A DNA stretch of 64,000 nt from Heliomicrobium undosum (GCF_009877425.1 NZ_WXEY01000017.1:1-64000); one strand, 5' to 3'; shown: positions 46,544-55,395, numbered from the stretch's first letter. The notes: a model not told the origin generated them from the sequence alone. Made by a program: numbers and translations.

Positions 46544-47941
46544 GTGGACTTGATCAAGCGCTTTTGGGATGCGTCCCTTGAAGAACTGAAGCGAGGATAC
46601 GTTCTCGACGAAGGCCAGGACAGCCACATCTGCCTGGTTTGCGGGCGAGCCTTTCAGCGGGGTCAGATCTACCCGGTCGACGGCCTGCTTTATGATGCCC
46701 GCAAGGCGGCGGAACTGCACATCCGGCAGGAACACGGGTCGATGTTCGAGCATCTTATCCGCATGGACAAAAAGTACACGGGCCTGACGGAGCACCAGCA
46801 GATGCTGATCACGCTCTTCTACCACGGGCATGATGACAAGGACATCGTCGCCCGACTGGGCGGAAGCGCTTCGACCGTCCGCAACCACCGCTTCCAGTTC
46901 CGGGAAAAGGAGAAACAGGCCAAGATTACCCTGGCCATCCTGGAACTGCTCCGGGAGGGCGCGCCGGAGCCGACGCGGCTCGTCCAATTCCCGCAGGGGG
47001 GCCATCCGCTCGATGATCGCTACGCCGTCACCGAAGCGGAATACGCCGAGGTGCTGCGCAAGTGCCTCGCCGACGGACTTGACGGCCCTATCACCCATTT
47101 TCCCGAACAGGAGAAAAAGCGGCTGATCATCGTGAAACACATCAGCGGCCGCTTTGCGTCCGGACGGACCTATTCGGAAAAAGAGGTCAACGGGATTCTC
47201 GAATCTGCCGGCCTCGACTATGCCACGCTGCGCCGGTACCTGGTGGAATACGGTTTCCTCGAGCGGACGGCGGACGGCCGCGCTTATTGGTTGAAGCCGG
47301 GGATTTCTCTGAGCCAAGCCGGTGAATCCCGTGAATTCGGTGAACCCGGTGTCACTGGCGACGCAGGTGACGGCGGCAAGCCGGAGACCGCTTCTTCCAA
47401 AATGGCCGGGAGCCTAGAAGCAAAGACGGCGGCGAAGAAAGAGGCAGAGGCAGGGACAGAGGCAAAGACAACGACACCTGCAAAAGCAAGGAAGACAAAG
47501 GCCGATGTACAAAGTGATTCTCTCCAAGAAGGGGATGGGGAAAACGCTGTAGAAGGCAGGAAGGAAGGTGTTGCTCCGGTGGATAAGGAAAGCAGGAGAC
47601 AGAAAAAGCTCGCCTACAAGGAAACGGCGCCGTCCGTCGGCGTGTTTCAGATACGCAACAAGATCAACGGCAAAGGCCTCATCGGCAGTTCAAGAAACAT
47701 CGAGGCTGCCTTCAACCGCCACCGCTTTTCGCTCTCCCATGGCGCCCACGAGAGCCCGGAACTGCAGAAGGATTGGAACGAGCATGGCGCGGAGAACTTC
47801 GCTTTTGAAGTGCTGGAAACCTTGGAGTTAGAAGCGGAGGAACGCCAGAACATGCGGGCCGTCAATGAGGTGCTCCAAGGATTGGAGGAGCACTGGAAGG
47901 AAAAGCTGCAGCCTTATGGTGAAAAGGGTTATCATGAATGA
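46544..47941 (+). CDS. HTH-DUF2087-GIY-YIG-like fusion protein
   Basis: A 465-residue multidomain protein. Near the N-terminus ICLVCGRAF with a later HIRQEH may bind zinc. A helix-turn-helix region follows (LTEHQQMLITLFYHGHDDKDIVARLGG...), then a DUF2087 domain around 190-250 (IIVKHISGRFASGRTYSEKE, YATLRRYLVEYGFLER), a long low-complexity Ala/Lys/Glu linker (about 270-370) and a C-terminal GIY-YIG-like domain (GVFQIRNKINGKGLIGSSRN, LQKDWNEHGAENFAFEVLE). GIY becomes GVF and YIG becomes LIG, so nuclease activity is doubtful. GTG 46544 has GGAG nine bases upstream; GTG 46535 is the alternative. Likely a transcription factor with a DNA-handling tail. Confidence 0.75.
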   Translation: MDLIKRFWDASLEELKRGYVLDEGQDSHICLVCGRAFQRGQIYPVDGLLYDARKAAELHIRQEHGSMFEHLIRMDKKYTGLTEHQQMLITLFYHGHDDKDIVARLGGSASTVRNHRFQFREKEKQAKITLAILELLREGAPEPTRLVQFPQGGHPLDDRYAVTEAEYAEVLRKCLADGLDGPITHFPEQEKKRLIIVKHISGRFASGRTYSEKEVNGILESAGLDYATLRRYLVEYGFLERTADGRAYWLKPGISLSQAGESREFGEPGVTGDAGDGGKPETASSKMAGSLEAKTAAKKEAEAGTEAKTTTPAKARKTKADVQSDSLQEGDGENAVEGRKEGVAPVDKESRRQKKLAYKETAPSVGVFQIRNKINGKGLIGSSRNIEAAFNRHRFSLSHGAHESPELQKDWNEHGAENFAFEVLETLELEAEERQNMRAVNEVLQGLEEHWKEKLQPYGEKGYHE

Positions 47942-47956
47942 CAAGATCCGATAGGC

Positions 47957-48007
47957 GAAAAACCGCTGTTCCCCAGTCTCGGGGGCGGCGGTTTTGCTTT
48001 TTTGCCA
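47957..48007 (+). terminator. Terminator after the DUF2087 gene
   Basis: AAAACCGC pairs with GCGGTTTT with an inner CCCC/GGGG pairing, followed by a T-rich tail (GCTTTTTTG). Confidence 0.7.
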
Positions 48008-48049
48008 CAGCGCGCGTCCCAATTCGCTAGAAAAGACAATGAAAAAATC

Positions 48050-48072
48050 TTGTGAAAAGTGATATAATTCAC
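48050..48072 (+). promoter_or_regulatory. Hydrogenase operon -10 box within a Crp/Fnr-like palindrome
   Basis: TATAAT (48063-48068) is the spacer of the inverted repeat GTGATATAATTCAC (48059-48072), which fits the GTGA-N6-TCAC pattern of Crp/Fnr-family sites. The -35 region is poor. TTGTGAA at 48050 also recalls half a Rex site, but the partner half is not at Rex spacing. Confidence 0.4.
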
Positions 48073-48133
48073 GTGTGCGGAATATTCTTTTCCCTTTTTG
48101 TGTTCAACTCGGAACAGAAAGGAGCGCGCGCCG

Positions 48134-50809
48134 ATGATCCGATCACCAATGGATCAGGGGGATGACTCATTCCACGAAAAGATGCAAATGCTGGATGAGG
48201 TCATCGACCGGTATAAAGACAGTCCCGGCCAGTTGATCCGCCTTTTGCAGCAAGCACAGGAGATCTTCGGGTATCTCCCGGAGGCGGTGCAGTGCCATGT
48301 AGCCGAACGAATGAACCTGCCTGTCAGTGAGGTGGCGGGCGTTGTCAGCTTTTACAGCCTCTTTAGCCGGCAGCCGAAAGGGAAGCACACGATCAGCGTC
48401 TGTATGGGCACGGCCTGCTACGTCAAGGGCGCGCCGGAGGTGCTGGCCGCAATCAAGAAGGAACTGGGCATCGACCTGGATCAGACAACAGCTGACGGGA
48501 TGTTTACCCTGACCGATACGCGATGCGTCGGCGCCTGCGGTCTCGCGCCGGCCATCGTCATCGACGGGGAGGTTCACGGCCGCATGAAGGCCGCCGACGT
48601 GCCTGCCCTGCTCGCCGGCTACCGGAATCGAAAGGACGAACAGAACGTACATCCGGCGGCAGAGAACGCAAGTAAAGAATCGAGTTGTGCATGCGGTCAG
48701 CGAACGGAGTGCAACAACGTGGGGGAGTGCGGAGACCGTGAGGCGTGTGGGGAGCTTACCGATACATCTGCTGAAAGTTCCCTCGAAGCACCCGTCATTG
48801 CCACGCGCATCCGCTCCGTCGAAGACTTAACGGCTGCCCGCCAGCGCCATGCCGCCCGTTACCGCCAGCGGATCCATGAAGCGCATATTCCTGAAGCGCT
48901 GTCTCCCGAGGCACAGTCTCCCGAAGCGCAAACTCCCGAAGTACAAGCACCTAAAGCGCAAACCCCTGAAGCGCTGATTCCCGGAGCTTCTGCGGATAAG
49001 CCATACATACATCACCAGATCCTCGTCTGCGCCGGCACCGGCTGCACCTCCTCGCGCAGCGCCGAACTCCGCCAATCCCTACATAACGAACTGACCCGCT
49101 GCGGCCTCGACAAGGAGGCAGACGTCGTACCCACCGGCTGCTTCGGCTTTTGCGAACTCGGTCCCGTCGTCGTCATCCACCCGGAACGGGTCTTTTACTG
49201 CCAGGTGGCTCCCGATGACGCCAAGGAGATCGTGGAACGCCACATCGCCAAGGGTGAAATCATCGAGCGCCTGCTCTACAAGCACCCGCCGGAAGGCGCG
49301 ACCCGCAACACCATCGACGAGAACGAGTTTTTCCATCCCCAGCACCGCGTCGCCCTGCGCAACTGCGGCGTCATCAACCCCGAGGACATCGACGACTACC
49401 TGGCCAGCGGCGGCTATGCCGGCCTGGCCAAGGCCTTGACGGTGATGACGCCGGCCCAGGTCGTTGACGAGGTGACCCGGTCAGGGTTGCGCGGCCGGGG
49501 CGGCGCCGGCTTTTTAGCGGGCCGCAAGTGGGCCTTTACCGCCGCAGCGCCTGATACGCCCAAGTACGTTGTCTGCAACGCTGACGAAGGCGACCCCGGC
49601 GCCTTCATGGACCGCTCCATCTTAGAGGGTGATCCCCATGCCGTGCTCGAAGCGATGGCCATCGCCGGCTACGCCATCGGCGCCCGCCAGGGCTATGTCT
49701 ACGTCCGGGCCGAGTACCCCATCGCCGTCCACCGGCTGGAGGTGGCCATCGAGCAAGCCCGGCAGGCAGGGCTGCTCGGCGAAGACATCCTGGGCACAGG
49801 TTTCGCCTTTGACATCGAACTGCGCCTCGGCGCCGGCGCCTTTGTCTGTGGCGAGGAGACGGCCCTCTTAAACTCAGTCAGCGGCAAACGGGGCGAGCCG
49901 CGCTCCCGGCCGCCCTACCCAGCCTTGAGCGGCCTCTGGGGCAAACCGACGCTGCTTAACAATGTGGAGACCTATGCCAACATCCCCCAGATCATCGTCA
50001 ACGGCGCCGCCTGGTACGCCAACCTGGGCACCGAGCGGAGCAAGGGGACGAAGATCTTCTCCCTGGCCGGCAAGATCAACAACACGGGCCTCATCGAGGT
50101 GCCCATGGGCACGACGCTGCGGACGATCATCTATGACATCGGCGGCGGCATCCCCGGCGGCAAGGCTTTCAAGGCCGTCCAGACCGGCGGCCCGTCCGGC
50201 GGCTGCCTGCCGGCGCAGTACCTGGACACCCCCATCGACTACGACAGCCTGATCGCCGTCGGCTCCATGATGGGCTCGGGCGGCCTGATCGTCATGGACG
50301 AGTCGGACTGCATGGTCGATATCGCCCGCTTTTACCTCGAATTCACCCAGGACGAATCCTGCGGCAAGTGCACCCCTTGCCGCATCGGCACACGCCGCCT
50401 CCTGGAGATCATCACCCGCATCACCGAGGGCAAGGGCGAGCCGGAAGACCTGGAGAGGCTCGAAGACCTGGGCCGCGACATCCGCGAGGCCTCCCTCTGC
50501 GGCCTTGGCCAGACGGCCCCCAACCCCGTCCTCAGCACCCTGCGCTACTTCCGCCATGAGTACGAGGCCCATATCAACGACAAACGCTGTCCCGCCGGCG
50601 TCTGCGCCGCCTTGAAGCCGAAGGGCAAATTCCGCGTCGACGGAGAAAAATGCCGCCGCTGCGGCCTCTGCGTCCGCTTCTGTCCCGTCGAGGCGATTAG
50701 CGGCGAGCTCCGCAAGACGCCCTTTGTGATTGACGCCGGACGCTGCATCGCCTGCGGCGCCTGCGCCCAGAAATGCCCGGCCAAATGCATCGCGCGGGAG
50801 GGAGAATGA
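48134..50809 (+). CDS. Fused HydC/HydB (NuoE-NuoF-like) hydrogenase subunit
   Basis: An 891-residue fusion. Residues 1-165 are a NuoE-like thioredoxin-fold [2Fe-2S] domain (VCMGTACYVKG and DTRCVGACG). A linker from about 170 to 290 is Pro/Glu/Ala-rich with seven pentapeptide repeats. Then comes a NuoF-like part: a second thioredoxin-fold [2Fe-2S] (VCAGTGCTSS, PTGCFGFCE near 298-345), the FMN/NADH loop GLRGRGGAGFLAGRKW near 450, SLBB, a [4Fe-4S] CGKCTPCRIGTRR near 741 and a two-cluster ferredoxin (CRRCGLCVRFC and CIACGACAQKC). Standard HydABC has these as two proteins. ATG 48134 has AAAGGAG ten bases upstream. It overlaps hydA by four bases. Confidence 0.92.
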   Translation: MIRSPMDQGDDSFHEKMQMLDEVIDRYKDSPGQLIRLLQQAQEIFGYLPEAVQCHVAERMNLPVSEVAGVVSFYSLFSRQPKGKHTISVCMGTACYVKGAPEVLAAIKKELGIDLDQTTADGMFTLTDTRCVGACGLAPAIVIDGEVHGRMKAADVPALLAGYRNRKDEQNVHPAAENASKESSCACGQRTECNNVGECGDREACGELTDTSAESSLEAPVIATRIRSVEDLTAARQRHAARYRQRIHEAHIPEALSPEAQSPEAQTPEVQAPKAQTPEALIPGASADKPYIHHQILVCAGTGCTSSRSAELRQSLHNELTRCGLDKEADVVPTGCFGFCELGPVVVIHPERVFYCQVAPDDAKEIVERHIAKGEIIERLLYKHPPEGATRNTIDENEFFHPQHRVALRNCGVINPEDIDDYLASGGYAGLAKALTVMTPAQVVDEVTRSGLRGRGGAGFLAGRKWAFTAAAPDTPKYVVCNADEGDPGAFMDRSILEGDPHAVLEAMAIAGYAIGARQGYVYVRAEYPIAVHRLEVAIEQARQAGLLGEDILGTGFAFDIELRLGAGAFVCGEETALLNSVSGKRGEPRSRPPYPALSGLWGKPTLLNNVETYANIPQIIVNGAAWYANLGTERSKGTKIFSLAGKINNTGLIEVPMGTTLRTIIYDIGGGIPGGKAFKAVQTGGPSGGCLPAQYLDTPIDYDSLIAVGSMMGSGGLIVMDESDCMVDIARFYLEFTQDESCGKCTPCRIGTRRLLEIITRITEGKGEPEDLERLEDLGRDIREASLCGLGQTAPNPVLSTLRYFRHEYEAHINDKRCPAGVCAALKPKGKFRVDGEKCRRCGLCVRFCPVEAISGELRKTPFVIDAGRCIACGACAQKCPAKCIAREGE
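48887..48991 (+). repeat. Seven 15-base tandem repeats in the hydrogenase linker
   Basis: Seven in-frame 15-base units (TCTCCCGAAGCGCAA type) start at 48887, 48902, 48917, 48932, 48947, 48962 and 48977, encoding degenerate pentapeptides of the SPEAQ/TPEVQ/APKAQ kind. Confidence 0.85.
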
Positions 50810-52740
50810 TGAAACGCCATCTGGAAGAAGCCCTGCTCCCCCACATGCTGGGCTGGGACCCTGGCGAGGAGCACCCGGAGGAGCATACCAAACCGTCGGC
50901 CTTTTTCGGCCCCAAAAAGGTGAGGCTGGAGATCGATGGCCAGCCTGTCGAGGCCGATGTGGGCACGACTGTCCTGGACGCCGCCCGCGAGGCCGGCATT
51001 CACATCCCCAGCCTCTGCTACCTGCGCGAGATCAACGAGATCGGCGCCTGCCGCGTCTGCCTCGTCGAGGTGGAGGGCCAGCGGGCATTGCAAGCCTCCT
51101 GCGTCTACCCCGTCGCCGAAGGGCTCAAGGTGCGCACCCACAGCCCTCGGGTCCGCAAGGCCCGCCGCCGGGTGGTGGAACTGATTCTATCTGACCACCA
51201 GCGCGAGTGCACCACCTGCATCCGCAACTTGAACTGCGAACTGCAGAACATCGCCGAGGATCTCGGCATCCGCCGCATCGAGTCCCAGGGGGAGGTCCGC
51301 CGCCAGCCGGTGCAGGACAACAACCCCTCCATCCGGCACGACCCGAACAAATGCGTCCACTGCCGCCGCTGCGAGAGCATCTGCGCGAAGGTGCAGGAGA
51401 ATCATGTCATCGCCGCCCAGGAGCGCGGCTTCGACACCATCATCGCCCCTGCCTTCAACGCCGACATGGGCGACACGGCCTGCATCATGTGCGGCCAGTG
51501 CGTCCTCTCTTGCCCAGTGGGGGCGCTGACGGAAAAAGAGACCATCGACGATGTGTGGAAGGCCTTGGCCGACCCGACGACCCATGTGGTCGTTCAGACG
51601 GCGCCGTCGATTCAAGTCACCCTGGGCGAGGCCTTTGGCATGCCCGTCGGGGCCAAGGTGACAGGGAAGTTGGTGGCCGCGTTGCGCCGCCTCGGTTTTG
51701 ACCAGGTCCTGGCGACCGATTTCGCCGCCGACCTGACCATCGTCGAGGAGGCCTACGAGTTCCTGGGGCGCTACGAGGAGGGAAGGACGCCCTTTTTCAC
51801 CTCCTGCTGCCCCGCCTGGATCAAGCTCGTCGAACACTACTACCCCAAATACATCCCCAACCTGTCCACCTGCAAGTCGCCCATGGCCATGTTCGGCGCG
51901 TTGACCCGGGCCCACTACCACAAGGAGCGCGGCCTGCCGCCAGAAAAAGTCGTTTCTGTGGCTGTCATGCCCTGCACGGCCAAGAAGTACGAGGCCGCCC
52001 GGCCCGAGCATGGCGACGGAACACGGCCCGATGTAGACTACGTGCTGACGACGCGCGAACTGGTCCGCATGATCCGCGAGGCCGGCATCGACTTCAGCCG
52101 CCTGCCCGATGAGTCCTTTGATTCCGCCTTCGGCGAGGCGACCGGCGCCGGCGCCATCTTCGGCGCCACCGGCGGCGTGATGGAGGCGACGCTGCGGACG
52201 ACCAGTTGGGTCCTGTCCCGGGCCGCCAACCCACTCAGCTTCGTCGACGCGCCGCCGCCGCCCGTCGAGTTCCGCGAGATCCGCGGCGAGACGGGATTGA
52301 AGCTGCACCATGTCAAGCTCGGCGACCATGACATCCACGTGGCCGTCGCCCACGGGACCGGCAACGCCCGCCGTGTCATCGAGGCCCTGGAGGCGGGCGA
52401 GAAGATCGACTTCATCGAGGTCATGGCCTGCCCTGGCGGCTGTGTCGGCGGCGGCGGCCAGCCCATCCTGGGCGGTAGGGACCATAAAAAGACCTCCCTC
52501 GATTACCGCCATAACCGGGCCGACGCCCTCTATGACATCGACAGCCACAAGAGTCTGCGCTATAGCCACGAAAACCCGACGGTGCGCCGCCTCTACCGGG
52601 AGATCCTGGGCCAGCCGGGGAGCGAACTGGCCAAGAAGTTGCTGCACACGCATGGGTATCAATCGAAAGGAAAGTACCCTGGATATTCGCCTTTGGAATC
52701 ATCCGGGTGTATTGCCGGCAAGAAGATGAAGATTGATTAA
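50806..52740 (+). CDS. hydA: [FeFe]-hydrogenase catalytic subunit HydA
   Basis: A 644-residue cytoplasmic [FeFe]-hydrogenase. Cluster order: N-terminal [2Fe-2S] (SLCYLREINEIGACRVC), histidine-containing [4Fe-4S] (HQRECTTCIRNLNC near 131), two [4Fe-4S] (CVHCRRCESIC, CIMCGQCVLSC), then the H-cluster motifs TSCCPAW near 334, MPCTAKKYE near 387 and ACPGGCVGGGGQP near 541. All ligand cysteines are present, so it should be active. ATG 50806 and 50809 follow GGGAGGGAG, the second better spaced. With the fused partner it would form the NAD(H)/ferredoxin-linked, HydABC-type enzyme. The C-terminal 40 residues after LGQPGSELAKKLLHTH extend past the usual end. Confidence 0.95.
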   Translation: MMKRHLEEALLPHMLGWDPGEEHPEEHTKPSAFFGPKKVRLEIDGQPVEADVGTTVLDAAREAGIHIPSLCYLREINEIGACRVCLVEVEGQRALQASCVYPVAEGLKVRTHSPRVRKARRRVVELILSDHQRECTTCIRNLNCELQNIAEDLGIRRIESQGEVRRQPVQDNNPSIRHDPNKCVHCRRCESICAKVQENHVIAAQERGFDTIIAPAFNADMGDTACIMCGQCVLSCPVGALTEKETIDDVWKALADPTTHVVVQTAPSIQVTLGEAFGMPVGAKVTGKLVAALRRLGFDQVLATDFAADLTIVEEAYEFLGRYEEGRTPFFTSCCPAWIKLVEHYYPKYIPNLSTCKSPMAMFGALTRAHYHKERGLPPEKVVSVAVMPCTAKKYEAARPEHGDGTRPDVDYVLTTRELVRMIREAGIDFSRLPDESFDSAFGEATGAGAIFGATGGVMEATLRTTSWVLSRAANPLSFVDAPPPPVEFREIRGETGLKLHHVKLGDHDIHVAVAHGTGNARRVIEALEAGEKIDFIEVMACPGGCVGGGGQPILGGRDHKKTSLDYRHNRADALYDIDSHKSLRYSHENPTVRRLYREILGQPGSELAKKLLHTHGYQSKGKYPGYSPLESSGCIAGKKMKID

Positions 52741-52776
52741 AATCACGAAAATGGCTATAGATGCTTGGCGATTTTT

Positions 52777-52792
52777 GCTATACTGGTATAGC
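52777..52792. promoter_or_regulatory. Sixteen-base palindrome downstream of hydA
   Basis: GCTATAC and GTATAGC are perfect inverted arms around a two-base centre at 52777-52792. It could be an operator for the downstream chemoreceptor-like gene. Confidence 0.4.
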
Positions 52793-52834
52793 GCATCTGT
52801 GACCGTGCATCTATGACCGCGCTTCTGTGACAAT
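52793..52834. repeat. Three 14-base tandem repeats
   Basis: GCATCTGTGACCGT (52793), GCATCTATGACCGC (52807) and GCTTCTGTGACAAT (52821) follow directly after the palindrome, with no gene across them. Confidence 0.75.
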
Positions 52835-52835
52835 G

Positions 52836-52878
52836 AAGTCCTTTGCGGCTCCTTTCTAGGGGCCGCAGGGGGCTTTTT
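52836..52878 (+). terminator. Terminator after the hydrogenase operon
   Basis: A long stem (AAGTCCTTTGCGGC with GCCGCAGGGGGCTT, including G-T pairs) is followed by TTTTTT. Confidence 0.75.
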
Positions 52879-52949
52879 TGTCTTTATGTTCATAAAAAGC
52901 GTCAATGGCTCCCGCAGTTCGGAAGGCATACTAAGGAGGAGATTTTTCC

Positions 52950-53957
52950 ATGGCGGTTGACACACCGCAGGAAACCAGCATGTCTGCGTTGTTAAAGAGA
53001 TTGACAGAGAGAACGAGCCGGATGGTCAAGACCATCCAAACCATTGACCGGATCAGCAAGCAGACCAATCTGTTGGCGTTAAACTCTGCCATCGAAGCGT
53101 CTAGAGCGGGAGAGGCGGGGCGGGGTTTTCGCGTCGTAGCCGACGAGATCAAAAAACTGGCCGATAACAGCTTTCAGGCGACCCGGGACAGTGTGGTCAT
53201 TATCCAGGACATCCATCTGACGGCCAACGAGGTGATCGCCGTCCGGACAGCCGACCTGGCCTATGACACCATTGACAAGATCGACCGAAACCTCTTTGAG
53301 CGCAACTGTGATGTTCAGGCATGGGCAACCTTTCAGGCGATCCGTGACTGCCTGGGCGATCCGGAGAGATACCGGGCAGAGGCGACCGCCCTGATGAAAA
53401 AGATCGTCGACATCTACGAGGTCTATTATGACCTGTACCTCACTGATCAGCAGGGACGGATTATCGCGACAGGCCTTCGCCAGGACTTGGTCGGCGCAGA
53501 CATGTCCGGTAAAGAATGGTTCCGGGAGACGATGGGCAGGAAAAACGTCTATGTGACGGACATGTATTTCTGCCAATCGGCAGGCGGATATACGGTGGCG
53601 TACTCCTGCCCGGTTCGGGACGATCAGGGCGCCATCGTCGGCGTCTTGTCAACGCGGTTCAACTGGCGTTTCATCTATGACATCATCGACAAGGCCAAAG
53701 TCAGCCAGGGGGGCAGCCTCTATGTGATCAACAAGGAGGGCCTTGTCATTGCTTCCCTTGATCGCAACGGGATCCTGGAAAGGGACCTCAGCGACATGCC
53801 GGCCGCGAGAAAGGCGCTGGCTGGGGAAACGTACGGGTATGTGATCGATGGTGCGCAGGGGAAGTCGCGGATCTCCGGCTACGCCCGCACCCAGGGGTAC
53901 AACGCCTATGCCGGGAAAGGCTGGTCGGTTATCGTCACCGAGGCGGCCCAGGGCTAA
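52950..53957 (+). CDS. Soluble chemoreceptor-like protein, N-terminal tip and C-terminal Cache
   Basis: A 335-residue protein without membrane segments or signal peptide. The chemoreceptor signalling tip comes first ([20 protein letters not shown] near residue 48-68, then [16 protein letters not shown]), so only about half of the usual hairpin is present. A long helix leads to a Cache-type sensor at about 160-325 ([54 protein letters not shown]). The order is opposite to membrane receptors. GGAGGAG is eight bases before the ATG. A cytoplasmic sensing role linked to CheA is inferred; no che genes are near. Confidence 0.8.
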   Translation: MAVDTPQETSMSALLKRLTERTSRMVKTIQTIDRISKQTNLLALNSAIEASRAGEAGRGFRVVADEIKKLADNSFQATRDSVVIIQDIHLTANEVIAVRTADLAYDTIDKIDRNLFERNCDVQAWATFQAIRDCLGDPERYRAEATALMKKIVDIYEVYYDLYLTDQQGRIIATGLRQDLVGADMSGKEWFRETMGRKNVYVTDMYFCQSAGGYTVAYSCPVRDDQGAIVGVLSTRFNWRFIYDIIDKAKVSQGGSLYVINKEGLVIASLDRNGILERDLSDMPAARKALAGETYGYVIDGAQGKSRISGYARTQGYNAYAGKGWSVIVTEAAQG

Positions 53958-54003
53958 ACGAGATCATGAATAGTGAAATAGAAAAAACATCCTAACGATA
54001 ATA

Positions 54004-54046
54004 GAAGGTCCGAAGGGCTCCCGTAGAGCGAATTCGGGCCTTCTTC
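54004..54046 (+). terminator. Hairpin after the soluble chemoreceptor gene
   Basis: GAAGGTCCGAA pairs with TTCGGGCCTTC (one mismatch) around a loop with a GGGCTC/GAGC pairing, then TTCG. The T run is weak. Confidence 0.45.
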
Positions 54047-54203
54047 GCGTCAATCCTAAAAATGCGCTCCAAAGGCGGAAAGATTGAACCAGAAATCGCT
54101 TCTATGCTATCCTTGTGCTGACGCAGTTCTCGTCGCTTTGTAAGCAGGGTCGCAACTGCGCCATTATGGATACATTTTTATTGATGAAAGCGGTGTACAT
54201 CTG

Positions 54204-55322
54204 ATGGGGGATCCATTTCACAGCAAAAAACCGATCGGGGCGCTTCTTATTTTCATCTCCCTCATTCTCCTGGCGGTCTTTGTCGCCGGTTGCAGCCCTT
54301 CGGGCTCAACGTCAACCGCTTCTGTACAAGCATCGACGGCCGGCGCCGGCACCTCGTCCGCACAGGCGGAAGCCTCGGCTCGACCCCAACCGGATTCCAC
54401 TGTTTCCGGCGCGAACCTCCCCGGCGCAGCCGCAAACGGCGCCGGCGTCGACAGCGCCGCCACGGCGCCTGGGGCATCGCCGGATTCCTTATCGGGCGCT
54501 TCCCAAGGCGCGCAACCTTCAGGGCGCGTTCACCAGGCCGGGGAGCCCATCGTCATCCTCATGTATCATCACTTCACCGAGCGGGGACTCTGGCGCAACA
54601 ATGACGCCGTCGTTTACATCGATGACTTTGCGGCGCAGATGGCGTATCTGCACCGGGAAGGTTACAATGTCGTCCCCCTGCAGCGCGTCTGGGACTATGC
54701 CCAGAAGGGTGCGCCCCTGCCCTACCGGCCGGTGGCGATCACCTTTGATGACGGTTATGAATCGAACTACACCCTCGCCTATCCCATCTTGAAAAAATAC
54801 GGCTACCCCTTTACCTTGTTCCCCGTCGCCGGTTGGCTGCTGGAGCAAAATCCCCCCCACGCCTATGACCCTGCCAAGGGAGACCTGCTTGACTGGCGCC
54901 AGATCGACGAGATGGTGGCCAGCGGGCTCTGTGACGTCCAATCCCATACCTTCGACCTCCACGACAAGGTGGACGGCCGCTCTTTGCTGGTGGCGCCGCG
55001 GATCAACCCTGATACGGGCCTGCAAGAGACGCCGGAGGAGATGCGGGCGCGCATCGCCAGCGATCTGCGGATGGCAAAGGAGACCATCGAAAACCGCTAT
55101 GGCCGCCCTGTTTACGCGCTGGCTTACCCTTATGGCGTGTATGACGCCCAGGTCATGGAGATCATGGACGAACTGGGTCACGGCTTGGGCCTCTGCATGG
55201 GCCGCTCGCAGCACAGAGACAGCATGAAAGCCGTCATCCGCCTGGGCGTCATTCAAGGCGACGGCGTGGAGGGTTTTGCGCGGAACCTGAAGCGGTGGTC
55301 ATGGACGCCGAAGGGGAAATGA
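54204..55322 (+). CDS. Polysaccharide deacetylase lipoprotein (CE4)
   Basis: A 372-residue exported lipoprotein. The lipobox VFVAGC (cysteine near residue 30) is followed by a Ser/Ala/Gly-rich linker of about 80 residues. The CE4 domain has ILMYHHFTE, the metal motif ITFDDGYESN near residue 183, SHTFDLH (His-x3-His equivalent) near 251 and AYPYGVYD near 314. It would remove N-acetyl or similar acyl groups from peptidoglycan or a surface glycan, on the outer face of the membrane. Ribosome site not evident just before the ATG, so the start is uncertain. Convergent with the Tat-exported protein; a shared hairpin lies between. Confidence 0.88.
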   Translation: MGDPFHSKKPIGALLIFISLILLAVFVAGCSPSGSTSTASVQASTAGAGTSSAQAEASARPQPDSTVSGANLPGAAANGAGVDSAATAPGASPDSLSGASQGAQPSGRVHQAGEPIVILMYHHFTERGLWRNNDAVVYIDDFAAQMAYLHREGYNVVPLQRVWDYAQKGAPLPYRPVAITFDDGYESNYTLAYPILKKYGYPFTLFPVAGWLLEQNPPHAYDPAKGDLLDWRQIDEMVASGLCDVQSHTFDLHDKVDGRSLLVAPRINPDTGLQETPEEMRARIASDLRMAKETIENRYGRPVYALAYPYGVYDAQVMEIMDELGHGLGLCMGRSQHRDSMKAVIRLGVIQGDGVEGFARNLKRWSWTPKGK

Positions 55323-55356
55323 AGGCCGGAAGAGGAAGCATGGAAACGATGGCATG

Positions 55357-55395
55357 AAAATGGGGCTGGCCGCTTGCAGCGGTCAGCCCCATTGA
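55357..55395 (-). terminator. Hairpin between convergent genes
   Basis: ATGGGGCTGGCCGC pairs with GCGGTCAGCCCCAT with one wobble and a five-base loop. On the minus strand it ends in TTTTC. The stop codon of the minus-strand gene (55383-55385) lies inside the stem. Confidence 0.6.

Noticed and set aside
48050-48072. Rex operator before the hydrogenase operon
   Set aside because: TTGTGAA is present, but the facing TTCAC half is too far away for the 18-base Rex consensus; a Crp/Fnr-type palindrome fits better.
51187-52662. 491-codon minus-strand ORF opposite hydA
   Set aside because: Antisense of a hydrogenase gene with all cluster motifs; no independent evidence.
52793-52834. CRISPR array
   Set aside because: The 14-base units are adjacent with no spacers and no cas genes are nearby.
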